Positions 1-7,142 of a stretch of DNA of 52,073 bases are shown one piece after another. The notes under the pieces are model-generated. The model worked only from the letters and a program-made list of their open reading frames with translations. It searched no databases and had not been told where the DNA came from. A program made the translations under genes and the position numbers. The stretch's first letter is position 1; the number at the start of each line of letters is the position of its first letter. The stretch is from Asaia bogorensis (GTDB taxonomy: Bacteria; Pseudomonadota; Alphaproteobacteria; Reyranellales; Reyranellaceae): positions 1-52,073 of the forward strand of contig CAMDCE010000035.1 in assembly GCA_945889625.1 (NCBI GenBank). The letters run 5' to 3'.

Positions 1-97
1 GACCGCGACACCTCCCCCGAAGACGGGGGAGGAAAAGACTCATCCCCTCCCCCGTCTGCGGGGGAGGTGTCGGCCTCAGAGGCCGACGGAGGGGGTC
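1..97. repeat. Composite palindromic repeat, family A, copy 1
   Basis: Two hairpins of the form CCTCCCCCG-AGA-CGGGGGAGG face each other, followed by a stem GTCGGCC/GGCCGAC and the end motif GGAGGGGGTC. The left end is cut by the window edge, where GACCGCGAC is the half of another stem. The same architecture recurs at 8904-9088, 10350-10467, 12687-12806, 16445-16576 and 17526-17642. It lies just upstream of a secreted-protein gene. Confidence 0.85.
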
Positions 98-124
98 GGA
101 GTCTTTTGTACGGAAAGGAAATAC

Positions 125-550
125 GTGACGATCACCAGATGCCTCTGCCTCGCACTGCTCTTGCTGGCAGCCCCCGCCAACGCCCAGCCGGCGCCCGACA
201 TCACCACGCTGGCCGTCGCGCCCGGCGCGGGCGGCGCCAGCGTCAGCCGCCAGGTCGAACTGGGCGGCCGCGACCTCTTCTATGTCTCGGGCCAGGCGCT
301 GCAGGCGATGACGGTGACCGTGGCCTCGGCCAACAACACCGCGACCTTCCAGGTCTATGCGCCGGGCACGCTGATCTATCGCGGCTACAACGGCGCCTAC
401 ACTTTCACCGGCAGCACCCTGCCGGACGCCGGCCCGAACAGCCGGGCCGCGCTGTGGGAGGGCGTGCTGCCGCAGAACGGCCAGTACCTCATCGTGGTCG
501 GCGCCACGGTGGACAACGCCAGCTACCAGATGACCGTGACACTTCAGTAG
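125..550 (+). CDS. Small secreted protein, PPC-like beta domain
   Basis: A 141-residue exported protein of unknown function. The GTG start is chosen because AAGGAA lies just upstream and because it opens directly on a signal peptide (hydrophobic residues 6-16, likely cleavage after ANA at residue 20). The rest is a compact beta-rich domain with aromatic and Gly-Thr motifs such as FQVYAPGTLIYRG and GQYLIVVGATVDNASYQMTV, resembling pre-peptidase C-terminal (PPC) type beta-sandwich domains. The 143-residue protein at 7143-7574 is a clear paralog (FEIYEPGTIIGRD, GTYIIAVDSTLGSARYSMDI). The next gene starts 3 bases after its stop, so the two are probably co-translated. Function inferred only as periplasmic or extracellular; no catalytic residues recognised. 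Confidence 0.75.
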   Translation: MTITRCLCLALLLLAAPANAQPAPDITTLAVAPGAGGASVSRQVELGGRDLFYVSGQALQAMTVTVASANNTATFQVYAPGTLIYRGYNGAYTFTGSTLPDAGPNSRAALWEGVLPQNGQYLIVVGATVDNASYQMTVTLQ

Positions 551-553
551 GAC

Positions 554-1243
554 ATGCCCATCGACCTGCAGATCATCGCCGGCGGCGGCATCGCCGGCCC
601 GCTGACGGAGCTCGCCCGGCAGTTCGAGGGCGCCACCGGCCACAAGCTCGTCCTCCGCTACGGCACCACGCCCGAGTTGATCAGGATGGCGACCGGCGGC
701 AGCCCCTTCGATGCGGCGGTCACTCCGCGCGAGGTCTTCCGCGACGAGGCCGCCAAGGCGAAATTCGTCGGCGGCCCGACGGCCGACATCGCCCGTGCCG
801 GCCTGGGTGTTGCCGTGCGCGCCGGTGCCGCCAAACCGGACATCGCCACGCCCGAGGCGCTGAAGCAGGCGCTCTTGAGGGCGTCCTCGGTGGCCACCAT
901 CCCGGCGAGTGCCGCGGGCGCGCAGGTGCTGCGGCTGTTCGAACGCCTGGACATCGCCGGGCCCATGCAGGCCAGGATCAAGGCTCTGCCCGGGCCGGCG
1001 CAGATGGTCGAGGCCGTCGCCAACGGCGAGGCCGAGCTTGGCGTGTTCCTGATCAACGTGCTGACCGCGCCCGGCCTCGACGTGGTCGGCCCGGTGCCGG
1101 CCGAGATCAACGCCGAGGTCTTCTACATCGCCGCCGTGGCGGCCGACTCCCGGAAGGCGGAGGCCGCCACGGCGTTCATCGCCTTCCTCAAGACTCCCGC
1201 CGCCAGGGCGGTGATCAAGGCCAGGGGGATGACCCCGGCGTGA
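554..1243 (+). CDS. ModA-like substrate-binding protein without signal peptide
   Basis: A 229-residue type II periplasmic-binding-protein fold of the ModA/molybdate-type superfamily, but with no signal peptide: the protein begins MPIDLQIIAGGGIAGPL, which is already the first beta strand and ligand loop. Internal hallmarks are GHKLVLRYGTTPELI, LGVAVRAGAAKPDIATPEALKQALL, an EAELGVF hinge strand and the terminal AFLKTPAARAVIKARGM helix. The protein encoded at 4426-5178 is a relative that does carry a signal peptide. No ABC permease or ATPase gene is nearby. The ATG sits 3 bases after the previous stop with only a weak TAGGA upstream, so translational coupling is likely. Cytoplasmic location, or export lost, is inferred. 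Confidence 0.75.
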   Translation: MPIDLQIIAGGGIAGPLTELARQFEGATGHKLVLRYGTTPELIRMATGGSPFDAAVTPREVFRDEAAKAKFVGGPTADIARAGLGVAVRAGAAKPDIATPEALKQALLRASSVATIPASAAGAQVLRLFERLDIAGPMQARIKALPGPAQMVEAVANGEAELGVFLINVLTAPGLDVVGPVPAEINAEVFYIAAVAADSRKAEAATAFIAFLKTPAARAVIKARGMTPA

Positions 1244-1544
1244 GGCTGGCGCTGTTAAACAAACACGAAAAAAACAGCGGCGCTCCGGGCGGAAGGGATC
1301 GAGGGACACATTCCCTTTGATGCCATAAACGCAAGAAAATGTCAAGAAGAAATTGCGAAACGAGCGCCTCGTCCCGTCATCCCGACCGGAGGCAACTGCG
1401 CCGCCCTTTGTCGTCCGCGGCGGAGTAACCTCCGCCTCGAGCGTAGCGAAGGACCTCACCGAACGATCGGACACGGACCTCTGGGGGTGTCGTCAGGTCC
1501 TTCGCTTAAGCGCGGGGGTTACCCCGCGCGACTCAGGACGACCG
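1244..1544. other. Intergenic: A-rich stretch plus palindromic repeat
   Basis: About 300 bases with no convincing gene. 1258-1350 is unusually A-rich for this chromosome and contains AGGGA-CACAT-TCCCT, which could form a weak hairpin after the preceding gene. 1410-1540 is a family B repeat listed separately. Confidence 0.6.
1410..1540. repeat. Interspersed palindromic repeat, family B, copy 1
   Basis: Contains GGCGGAGTAACCTCCGCC, a self-complementary segment, followed by GAGCGTAGCGAAGGACCT, and a reverse-complement AGGTCCTTCGCT about 50 bases later. The same modules recur at 14233-14625 and 37932-38020. Located between the ModA-like gene and the convergent rpiB, so it may also act as a bidirectional terminator. 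Confidence 0.7.
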
Positions 1545-1991
1545 TTACCGCCCCTCGTCCATGTCGGCGAGCTTGGCGACTCTCCGGCGGTACTCCTCGT
1601 CGGTCGAGAATTTGGCGTCCAAATAGGCCGCGACCAGGTCCTTGGCGAGCCACGGGCCGACGATCTGGGCGCCGATGCACATCACATTGACGTCGTCGTG
1701 CTCGACGCACTGATGCGCCGAATGCACGTCGTGGCAGACCGCGGCGCGAATGCCCTTCATCTTGTTGGCGCCGATCGCGGCGCCCACGCCGGTGCCGCAC
1801 ACCATCAGGCCGCGCTCGGCCTGGCCCGAGACGATGGCGCCCGCCACCTTGCGCGCGATGTCGGGAAAATCGACCGGCTTAGGATCGAACGAGCCGACGT
1901 CCGACACCTCGTGGCCACGCCCGCGCAGGAAGGCCAGCAGCTCGGCCTTCATGGGAAAGCCCGCGTGATCGGATCCGACGACAATTTTCAT
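1545..1991 (-). CDS. rpiB: Ribose-5-phosphate isomerase B
   Basis: A 148-residue RpiB/LacA family enzyme interconverting ribose 5-phosphate and ribulose 5-phosphate in the non-oxidative pentose phosphate pathway. SDHAGF at residues 7-12 is the family N-terminal signature; MVCGTGVGAAIGANK holds the catalytic Cys at 65 and the phosphate loop; CHDVHSA and CVEHDDVNVMCIG complete the active site. Length and start (ATG with AGGGAAG upstream on the minus strand) are normal. It is convergent with the gene to its left and divergent from the lipoprotein gene at 2067, with 75 bases between the starts. Confidence 0.95.
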   Translation of the reverse strand: MKIVVGSDHAGFPMKAELLAFLRGRGHEVSDVGSFDPKPVDFPDIARKVAGAIVSGQAERGLMVCGTGVGAAIGANKMKGIRAAVCHDVHSAHQCVEHDDVNVMCIGAQIVGPWLAKDLVAAYLDAKFSTDEEYRRRVAKLADMDEGR

Positions 1992-2066
1992 GAGGACACT
2001 TCCCTGGGGGAGCTTTCGCGGCGCGGGGACGTTAACATGCCCTCCCGGACGGTCGGAAGGCTAGGC

Positions 2067-2810
2067 ATGCAGCGCGCTACTGTCGTTCTCTTGAGTCTTG
2101 GTGTCCTCCTCGCCGCCTGCGCCTCACCGCCCGCCAGCCCGCCAAACACGGCGCTGGCCGCCGCCGCCGGCCGCACCCCGGGCCCGTGCGATCTGCTTCT
2201 CGACCCGATCACCAAAAACACCGACATCGTCGAGCTGTTCTACCGGCTAGAAAGGCAGCAGCCGGCGGGCGTCGACAAGCTGGTCATCACCCTGCCGCTC
2301 ACCCACACCTACGATGCGCAGAAGGGCATCGCCGTCTTCCCGACCGACCCGCTGCAGGGCGATTCGATCTTCTTCGATCCCGCCGCGCGCGGCGCCACCA
2401 ACACGCTCGGCAGCTACACGCTGGTGACCGACCCGACCAATCCCGTGAACGAGGGATCGTACCCGGCCGCCGAGGCGATCGGCCCGCCCACCCAGCCCCG
2501 CGTCTCCAGGGGCTTGCGCGACGGCGTGGCGCTGCTCGACCTCGATCCCCGAAGCGGCGGTTGGGCGTCGGGCAAAGGCGGCCTCGCCGTGCCGCTGTCA
2601 CAGGCGCGCGCGAAGGAGGGCTACGGCCGGCTCTCGGTGAAGATCGTGGCCGACCTGGTGCCGCCGGGGACGCTCAGCGGCCAGGAAATCCACCCCGCGA
2701 CCAAGACGACGGGCGCGTGGGAAGTCGACCTGCGCTACATCACGGGCCGCACAGTGTGCGCGGCGATCGTCACCGGTCTCGATGGGGAGATGGTGAAGAG
2801 GTTGCGGTGA
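2067..2810 (+). CDS. Lipoprotein of unknown function
   Basis: A 247-residue predicted lipoprotein. An open frame continues far upstream, but this ATG is preferred: GGAAGG lies 6 bases before it and the product then begins with a classical lipoprotein signal ending LLAAC (lipidated Cys at 18) followed by a Pro/Ser/Ala linker. The mature part has PCDLLLDPITKNTDIVELFYRL and several beta-type segments (HTYDAQKGIAVFP, GAWEVDLRYITGRTVCAAIVTG) with two further cysteines. No enzyme family recognised. Probably anchored in the inner or outer membrane facing the periplasm. The next gene starts 4 bases after the stop but has quite different composition. Confidence 0.8.
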   Translation: MQRATVVLLSLGVLLAACASPPASPPNTALAAAAGRTPGPCDLLLDPITKNTDIVELFYRLERQQPAGVDKLVITLPLTHTYDAQKGIAVFPTDPLQGDSIFFDPAARGATNTLGSYTLVTDPTNPVNEGSYPAAEAIGPPTQPRVSRGLRDGVALLDLDPRSGGWASGKGGLAVPLSQARAKEGYGRLSVKIVADLVPPGTLSGQEIHPATKTTGAWEVDLRYITGRTVCAAIVTGLDGEMVKRLR

Positions 2811-2814
2811 TGGG

Positions 2815-4272
2815 TTGTCGCGACCGCGTCGGCGAGATCTAAGCGGACCGCTGTTTTCTCGATGGGGATACTCTCCATTCAGCAAACCATTAAGTGAGAT
2901 TGAAGCGGTCGACCTGGGCGCGCTTAAGTCAGCAAGAGAAGGATGGTTTGTCGAGTACAAGCGCGACATTCCTAGCAACCTGCCTGCAATAGCAAAGTCG
3001 ATCTCCTCCTTCGCAAATTCACGTGGCGGTTGGATTTTTTATGGAGTTCGCGAAAACTCAAAAGAGGAGCCCGTCGCCGCCGCTTTTCCAGGAATGCTTC
3101 GCGCGGAGCTAGATCCTAAGCTGCAGCGTCTACGCCAGGCCGTAGCTTCTCATGTGACTCCGTCGCCGTACTACGATCTCAAAATTCTTTGGGGACCAGT
3201 ATCAGAAATTGGCTTGGAAGAAGACCGCTGCGTAGTGGCAATTTACGTGCCGATGAGCACCAACACACCGCACGTCCATAAGAGCGGTGTAATTTATCGG
3301 CGCGTTGGAGATGCTTCAGAACCTATCGCTGAAACTGATCGATTTTTTCTGGATCAGCTCTGGCGCCGAAGTGAAGAGTTAACAAAGGAATACAAAGACT
3401 TTCTAGATAAAGAGCCACTATTCACGGACAACGAACGTCGGCTTCCATTCATTCGGCTAGTTATGCTTCCGGACCCTTGGAGAAATCATGAACTCCATAT
3501 GAACCTCTCAATCAGTGAAGCTCGGGCCACAATGAATGTAAATGATAGTCCTGTTAGCAGCTTGCCATTCAATACGGTTCATACTCGCGCTGCCGGCGGC
3601 TTCATAGCTCGACAGGCAGATGCCGGCAACGATCCTCATTTTTTAGGCCTTACTTGGAGGTTCTGGCCCGATGCCGTGAGCGATGTTCTCATTCCGCTGA
3701 ACGTCTTCGAGGCGGACGACGCAACTGAGCTTGAAAGCCTGCTGCAGGGATATTCATGTGCAAAGCGTTTTGCGAATGCGATGAAGACTCAGCGACACCA
3801 AGAGATCCGCGCCGCAGATTTTAATTATCTTCTGTCAGTGTTGGTGGGCGCGATCAACATTCAAGAACGACTTCACACGAAAGTAGGATGGAACGGTGCA
3901 ATATTTGCGAAAATGCACATTCTGAATGCTGGCAGAGTCAGTCCGTTCATAGATGTGACCAGCGTCTTGGAGGACTTTGAGAAATTCGGAATACCTATCT
4001 GTTTTGACGACAAGATTGAGATACCTCCCGGCTCAGATCCCGAGAGCTTTTTCGAAGTTCCAACTCATAGCGAAGTGCTCTCACCAGAATCGCGCGTGCT
4101 CGCGCGAGCTTGGCATCTGTTCGATACTGTAGCTCGTGCGTTCGGGATTCCTCTTTGGCTAGAAGGCGCAGCATCGGCCGCGGACGGAACGTACTTCGAG
4201 CAAGTGGTTAACGCGACTCTTCGAGTTAAGGAGCACCAACGTCTTCGCGCTGAACTCGCGCGCCGGGGCTAG
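2815..4272 (+). CDS. AlbA_2/Schlafen-type putative DNA-binding protein, likely acquired
   Basis: A 485-residue protein whose residues about 28-150 match the AlbA_2 (Schlafen AAA-4) fold: WFVEYKRDI at 44-52 followed by IAKSISSFANSRGGWIFYGV at 59-78, the standard E-x-K ... FAN-x-x-GG-x-(I/L)-x-x-GV pattern, then a strand-rich part ending IYVPMSTNTPHVHKSGVIYRRVGD. The C-terminal 300 residues are not recognised. Base composition is clearly different: the line 2881-2940 is 30/60 G+C against 51/60 for 181-240. The proposed TTG start overlaps host-like sequence (first ~15 codons are GC-rich), so the native start may be lost or lie at CTG 2851. AlbA_2 proteins occur as regulators and in some defence loci; no partner gene is present here. 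Confidence 0.75.
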   Translation: MSRPRRRDLSGPLFSRWGYSPFSKPLSEIEAVDLGALKSAREGWFVEYKRDIPSNLPAIAKSISSFANSRGGWIFYGVRENSKEEPVAAAFPGMLRAELDPKLQRLRQAVASHVTPSPYYDLKILWGPVSEIGLEEDRCVVAIYVPMSTNTPHVHKSGVIYRRVGDASEPIAETDRFFLDQLWRRSEELTKEYKDFLDKEPLFTDNERRLPFIRLVMLPDPWRNHELHMNLSISEARATMNVNDSPVSSLPFNTVHTRAAGGFIARQADAGNDPHFLGLTWRFWPDAVSDVLIPLNVFEADDATELESLLQGYSCAKRFANAMKTQRHQEIRAADFNYLLSVLVGAINIQERLHTKVGWNGAIFAKMHILNAGRVSPFIDVTSVLEDFEKFGIPICFDDKIEIPPGSDPESFFEVPTHSEVLSPESRVLARAWHLFDTVARAFGIPLWLEGAASAADGTYFEQVVNATLRVKEHQRLRAELARRG

Positions 4273-4304
4273 CGCCAACCAGGGCTGAAATCCCGCCTCC
4301 CCTT

Positions 4305-4323
4305 CCCCATATAGCCCCTCCTC
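4305..4323. repeat. 19-bp direct repeat, left copy
   Basis: CCCCATATAGCCCCTCCTC here and CCCCATATAGCTCCTCCTC at 5211-5229 differ at one base. They bracket an HtrA N-terminal relic and the ModA-like gene. Confidence 0.8.
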
Positions 4324-4347
4324 TTCTCCCGGAGGTGCGCCAGGCCC

Positions 4348-4425
4348 CTAGACGATGTCCGGCCTCTCGACGACGGCCCCCTGCTCGACGCCTATTCGCG
4401 CGCCGTGATCTCGGGCGCCTCCCGC
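4348..4425 (+). pseudogene. Relic: N-terminus of an S1C (HtrA-like) serine protease
   Basis: Read from 4348 the frame gives LDDVRPLDDGPLLDAYSRAV then ISGASRSAR. The segment PLLDAYSRAV is what I recognise from the N-terminus of alphaproteobacterial trypsin-like S1C peptidases, where it precedes the protease domain. Here it stops at the end of the ModA-like gene; the catalytic domain is missing. A C-terminal fragment of the same family lies at 5256-5381. Identification rests on a short match, so it is tentative. Confidence 0.45.
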
Positions 4426-5178
4426 TCAGCCCGGCTCCATGCCCTGCTTCCTGATCGCGGCCTCGGCGTCGGGCCCGCTCAGCGCCTTGACCAGCGCCTT
4501 CGCCGCCTCGGGCTGCCTGGCAGCCGTGGGCAGGCCCGCGGCATAGAGCGTGATCTTCTGCAACTCCGGCGGCAGCGGGCCGAGATAGTCGATGCCGGGC
4601 TCATGCATGATCTCGCTGGCTTGCTGGATGCCGAGCTCGACCTCGCCGCTGGCGAGCAGGGTGGCGACCCGCACGCTGGGCGGCGCCTGCCTGAGCTTCG
4701 GCTTGAGCTGGTCGGCGATGCCCAGGCGGGCGATCATGCTCACGACATATTCGCCGCTCGTCCCGCTCGAATGGCCGACCGATTTGGCCGCCAGCAGCGC
4801 GCTTCTCAGCGCGTCGGCCGAGCCGATGTCGGGCCTTGCAGCACCGGCGCGCACGGCGACGCCGACGCCGGTCTTCATCAGACCGGTGCGGCTGCCGGGC
4901 GCCAGCTTGCCCTGCTCGATGAAAGCATCGATCTCGGGAGCGGTGGAGATCACCAGATCGTAGACCTCGCCGGCCGCCAGCCGCTTGCGGATCAGGGGGG
5001 CCGGGGACCAGGTCGCGACCACTTTGTGGCCGGTGCTCTTCTCGAAGGCGGGCAGCAGTTGCTCGATCACGTCCTTGGTCGCGCCCCCGGCGAGCAGGGT
5101 GATGTCAGCCGCACCCACGATGCCGGGCAACAGAAAGAGAGCGGCAATCGCCGCGCCGAGGCTGGCTCTGTGTCTCAC
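4426..5178 (-). CDS. ModA-like periplasmic substrate-binding protein (orphan)
   Basis: A 250-residue ModA-type solute-binding protein. The GTG start (VRHRASLGAAIAAL) is chosen because GGGAGG precedes it and it opens on a signal peptide ending near VGA at residue 22; longer versions would read through a repeat. Core motifs: ITLLAGGATKDVIEQLLPAFEKSTGHKV at the first strand and helix, YDLVISTAPEIDAFIEQGKL, GVGVAVRAGAARPDIGSADALRSALL, GEVELGIQQASEI and the final helix AVIRKQGMEPG-like end. Related to the leaderless protein at 554-1243. No modBC-type permease or ATPase lies within the window, so the ligand is unknown. The gene sits between two fragments of a protease gene and between 19-bp direct repeats. 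Confidence 0.85.
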   Translation of the reverse strand: MRHRASLGAAIAALFLLPGIVGAADITLLAGGATKDVIEQLLPAFEKSTGHKVVATWSPAPLIRKRLAAGEVYDLVISTAPEIDAFIEQGKLAPGSRTGLMKTGVGVAVRAGAARPDIGSADALRSALLAAKSVGHSSGTSGEYVVSMIARLGIADQLKPKLRQAPPSVRVATLLASGEVELGIQQASEIMHEPGIDYLGPLPPELQKITLYAAGLPTAARQPEAAKALVKALSGPDAEAAIRKQGMEPG

Positions 5179-5210
5179 AAGGGACCTCCCAGGATGTTCT
5201 CCGGCCCGCT

Positions 5211-5229
5211 CCCCATATAGCTCCTCCTC
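5211..5229. repeat. 19-bp direct repeat, right copy
   Basis: Matches 4305-4323 at 18 of 19 bases. It lies upstream of the ModA-like gene on the minus strand, so its reverse complement (GCTATATGGGG) may contain that gene's -10 region. Confidence 0.75.
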
Positions 5230-5255
5230 ACGGGGAGTGGCCATGCCCCAGCGCG

Positions 5256-5381
5256 GCGCGCATCGGCAAGGCCGCGGAATTCGCCGTGCTGCGCGGCGGG
5301 AAGGTCGAGAAGCGGACGCTGGTGCCCGAGGAGCGGCGGGTCGAACGCAAGCCCGTCTCTCATGTTCCTCTCCCCCGCTAG
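5256..5381 (+). pseudogene. Relic: C-terminal PDZ tail of an S1C (HtrA-like) protease
   Basis: From 5256 the frame reads AARIGKAAEFAVLRGGKVEK then RTLVPEERRVERK, ending at TAG 5379-5381 inside a hairpin repeat. The pattern IG-K-x(4)-F-x-VLR-x-GK-x(4)-TLVPEERR is the last strands of an HtrA PDZ domain. There is no start codon or upstream domain. A shorter copy of the same tail appears at 6907-6953. Confidence 0.55.
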
Positions 5382-5455
5382 GGGGAGAGGTTAGGAGAGG
5401 GGGAATCGACGTGCGCCGCCCCCTCTCCCCGCCTCTCCCCCTAGCGGGGAAGAGG
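5367..5455. repeat. Hairpin repeat, family C, copy 1
   Basis: CCTCTCCCCCGCTAGGGGGAGAGG is self-complementary; after a spacer containing GGGGGAATCGACGTGC comes a second hairpin CTCTCCCC-CTAG-CGGGGAAGAG. The same arrangement is at 7595-7683. Confidence 0.8.
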
Positions 5456-5545
5456 AGCATGATCGGAGAGGAGCCTGAGAGTTTGAGTCATCTCCGTGAC
5501 AGCTGCTGCTTACATGTCGCCCCGCCGACGGCGTACGATGGCGGC

Positions 5546-6910
5546 ATGAAATCCATAGTGGCCCTTCTCGCCCTCGCCCTGCTGCTGCACGCCGGTCCGC
5601 TCGCGGCGCAGGTGACGGTCGTCCAGCCGGTCAAGTCGACCCCGGTCTGGACGTACAGCTTCCCCGGCACGGCCTGCATCGCCACAGACTATTCCGACGT
5701 GCCGGCCCGGCCGTTCCTCGTCGGACCCGGCAACACCGTGCTGTGGTTCGCCAGCAACTCCTCCGGTTCCTTTGCCAGCGTCGGCGTCTCCTCGTCGCCC
5801 GACATGCTGGCCAGCCTGCAACGCGGCACCGCCGCCGGCGCCGGCTGCGTGAGCTGGCTGCCGGCGACGAACTACCCGGGCAGCGTTCCCGGCAGCTACA
5901 ACACCGGCCTCTGGATGGTGGCGCCGTTCACGCCCGACGGCATCAATATCCAGGCGCTGGTGCACAACGAATTCCATGGCGAGTGGGCGAGCCGCTGGTT
6001 TTGCTGGCTAATGAGCCAGTCGATCTATCTTCCCTGCAACTACTGGAACATCGTCAGCGCCTCGTCGACCGATGGCGGCAACAGCTTCAATCCCCGCCTG
6101 GGATTGAACGCCGGCAACCTGATGCCGGCGATTGCGCTCGGCCAGCCCTACCAGCGTCCCGACGCGCCGCAGGCCAGCCCGGCCAACCAGCCGCAAGGCA
6201 TCACGGCCCAGAGCAACATCCTGGAGATCAACGGCTCCTACTATGTCCTGGTCCAGCAGCTGCCCTACCAGCCGCCCGCCCCGGCGCCGCCGGTGGCCAA
6301 GAGCGGCGTCTGCCTGTACCGCGCGGCCATCCCCGCCCAGCCGACGCAGCCGCTCGTCTGGCTCGGTTGGGGCCCCAACAGCAACGGCCAGGGCTACGGC
6401 TACAACGTCGCCGTGCCGACCAGCTATCCCGCCAACGCCGCCTTGCCGCTCTGCCAGCCGGTCCTCGGCGTGCCGTTCCGCTTCTCCTGGAGCTTCAACA
6501 AGACCCTCAACCAGCTGATCATCATCGGACAGGATACGCTCTCGGCAATGGCAGGGAAGAAGATCAGCACCGAAGGATGCCCGTCGGCGCCGGGCGTCAC
6601 GACACCCGACTCGGCGTTCGTCTATATGACGGCAACCCTGAGCGCGGCGGGGCAGCTCGGCACGGTGACCAGCGAGACCTGCCTGCTGCTGATCAACTCG
6701 ATCGGCAACTGGGCAGCCAACCTGTCGCCCACGGGGCAGGCCTATCCCAGCCTGCTCGATCCCGCGAGCCCGACGCTCACGGCCGGAGACCGCAACTTCC
6801 AGTACAGCGGCGCCCAGCCCTATCTCTACTACACCCAGCTCAACGCCAAGGCCGCGGGCAACGGTAACGATCGCGACCTCGTGCGGGTGCCGCTGGCGGT
6901 CGCGCCGTGA
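5546..6910 (+). CDS. Secreted beta-propeller-like protein of unknown function
   Basis: A 454-residue exported protein. The ATG at 5546 opens on a signal peptide (MKSIVALLALALLLHAGPLAA, cleavage about 21). The frame is open further upstream but through repeat DNA. The mature part is rich in Gly, Asn, aromatic residues and paired cysteines. HNEFHGEW at about 135-142 followed by CWLMSQSIYLPCNYWNIVSASSTDGGNSF resembles the HNE(F/Y)HG and S-x-DGG blocks of five-bladed beta-propeller proteins related to glycosidases (DUF4185-like); later blocks are SNILEINGSYYVLV and FRFSWSFNKTLNQLIIIG. A carbohydrate-binding or glycosidase-like role is only an inference. The region around the start is nearly the same as at 7143. 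Confidence 0.75.
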   Translation: MKSIVALLALALLLHAGPLAAQVTVVQPVKSTPVWTYSFPGTACIATDYSDVPARPFLVGPGNTVLWFASNSSGSFASVGVSSSPDMLASLQRGTAAGAGCVSWLPATNYPGSVPGSYNTGLWMVAPFTPDGINIQALVHNEFHGEWASRWFCWLMSQSIYLPCNYWNIVSASSTDGGNSFNPRLGLNAGNLMPAIALGQPYQRPDAPQASPANQPQGITAQSNILEINGSYYVLVQQLPYQPPAPAPPVAKSGVCLYRAAIPAQPTQPLVWLGWGPNSNGQGYGYNVAVPTSYPANAALPLCQPVLGVPFRFSWSFNKTLNQLIIIGQDTLSAMAGKKISTEGCPSAPGVTTPDSAFVYMTATLSAAGQLGTVTSETCLLLINSIGNWAANLSPTGQAYPSLLDPASPTLTAGDRNFQYSGAQPYLYYTQLNAKAAGNGNDRDLVRVPLAVAP

Positions 6911-6953
6911 AGCGGCGGACGCTGGTTCCGATCGAGCGGCGGGCAAATAGGCG
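6907..6953 (+). pseudogene. Second relic of the HtrA PDZ tail
   Basis: The reading KRRTLVPIERRANR repeats the tail KRTLVPEERRVER found at 5300-5350, and the DNA matches too (AAGCGG..ACGCTGGT.CC....GAGCGGCGGG). It overlaps the stop of the preceding gene by a few bases. Too short to be functional; marks a duplication breakpoint or a fragment left by rearrangement. Confidence 0.4.
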
Positions 6954-6977
6954 ACTACTGCCTAAAGACGGCTCATT

Positions 6978-7073
6978 GCTGGGGGCGCGCCACCGCGGCG
7001 GAGTAAACTCCGCCTTGAGTGGCGCGGTCATGACTCATGAGAAGACGCGCCACTGGAGTGGCGCGCCCCCAGC
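6978..7073. repeat. Long compound inverted repeat
   Basis: GCTGGGGGCGCGCCAC (6978-6993) is perfectly inverted at 7058-7073. Inside lie two smaller palindromes, GGCGGAGTAAACTCCGCC (about 6997-7014) and GCGCCACTGGAGTGGCGC (about 7048-7065). The whole could fold as a branched structure between two secreted-protein genes. Confidence 0.85.
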
Positions 7074-7142
7074 AAAGACGAGCTGTGACGGCCCATCTGC
7101 CGGCATCTATCTGTCAGGCTGCCAAGGGCGTAGGATCGCGGC

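Larger units (their letters stand above)
5179..5545. other. Intergenic stretch with relic and hairpin repeat
   Basis: No intact gene. Holds the right 19-bp direct repeat (5211-5229), a protease C-terminal relic (5256-5381) and a family C hairpin repeat (5367-5455), each listed separately. 5456-5545 is leader to the next gene. Confidence 0.7.

Noticed and set aside
67..1320. A 417-codon open frame over the first two genes
   Set aside because: Arg/Gly/His-rich translation typical of an out-of-frame reading of GC-rich coding DNA; the signal-peptide gene and the ModA-like gene explain the region.
4426..5178. modA of a molybdate ABC transporter operon
   Set aside because: The fold fits, but no modB/modC genes are near and a leaderless paralog exists, so molybdate transport is not supported.
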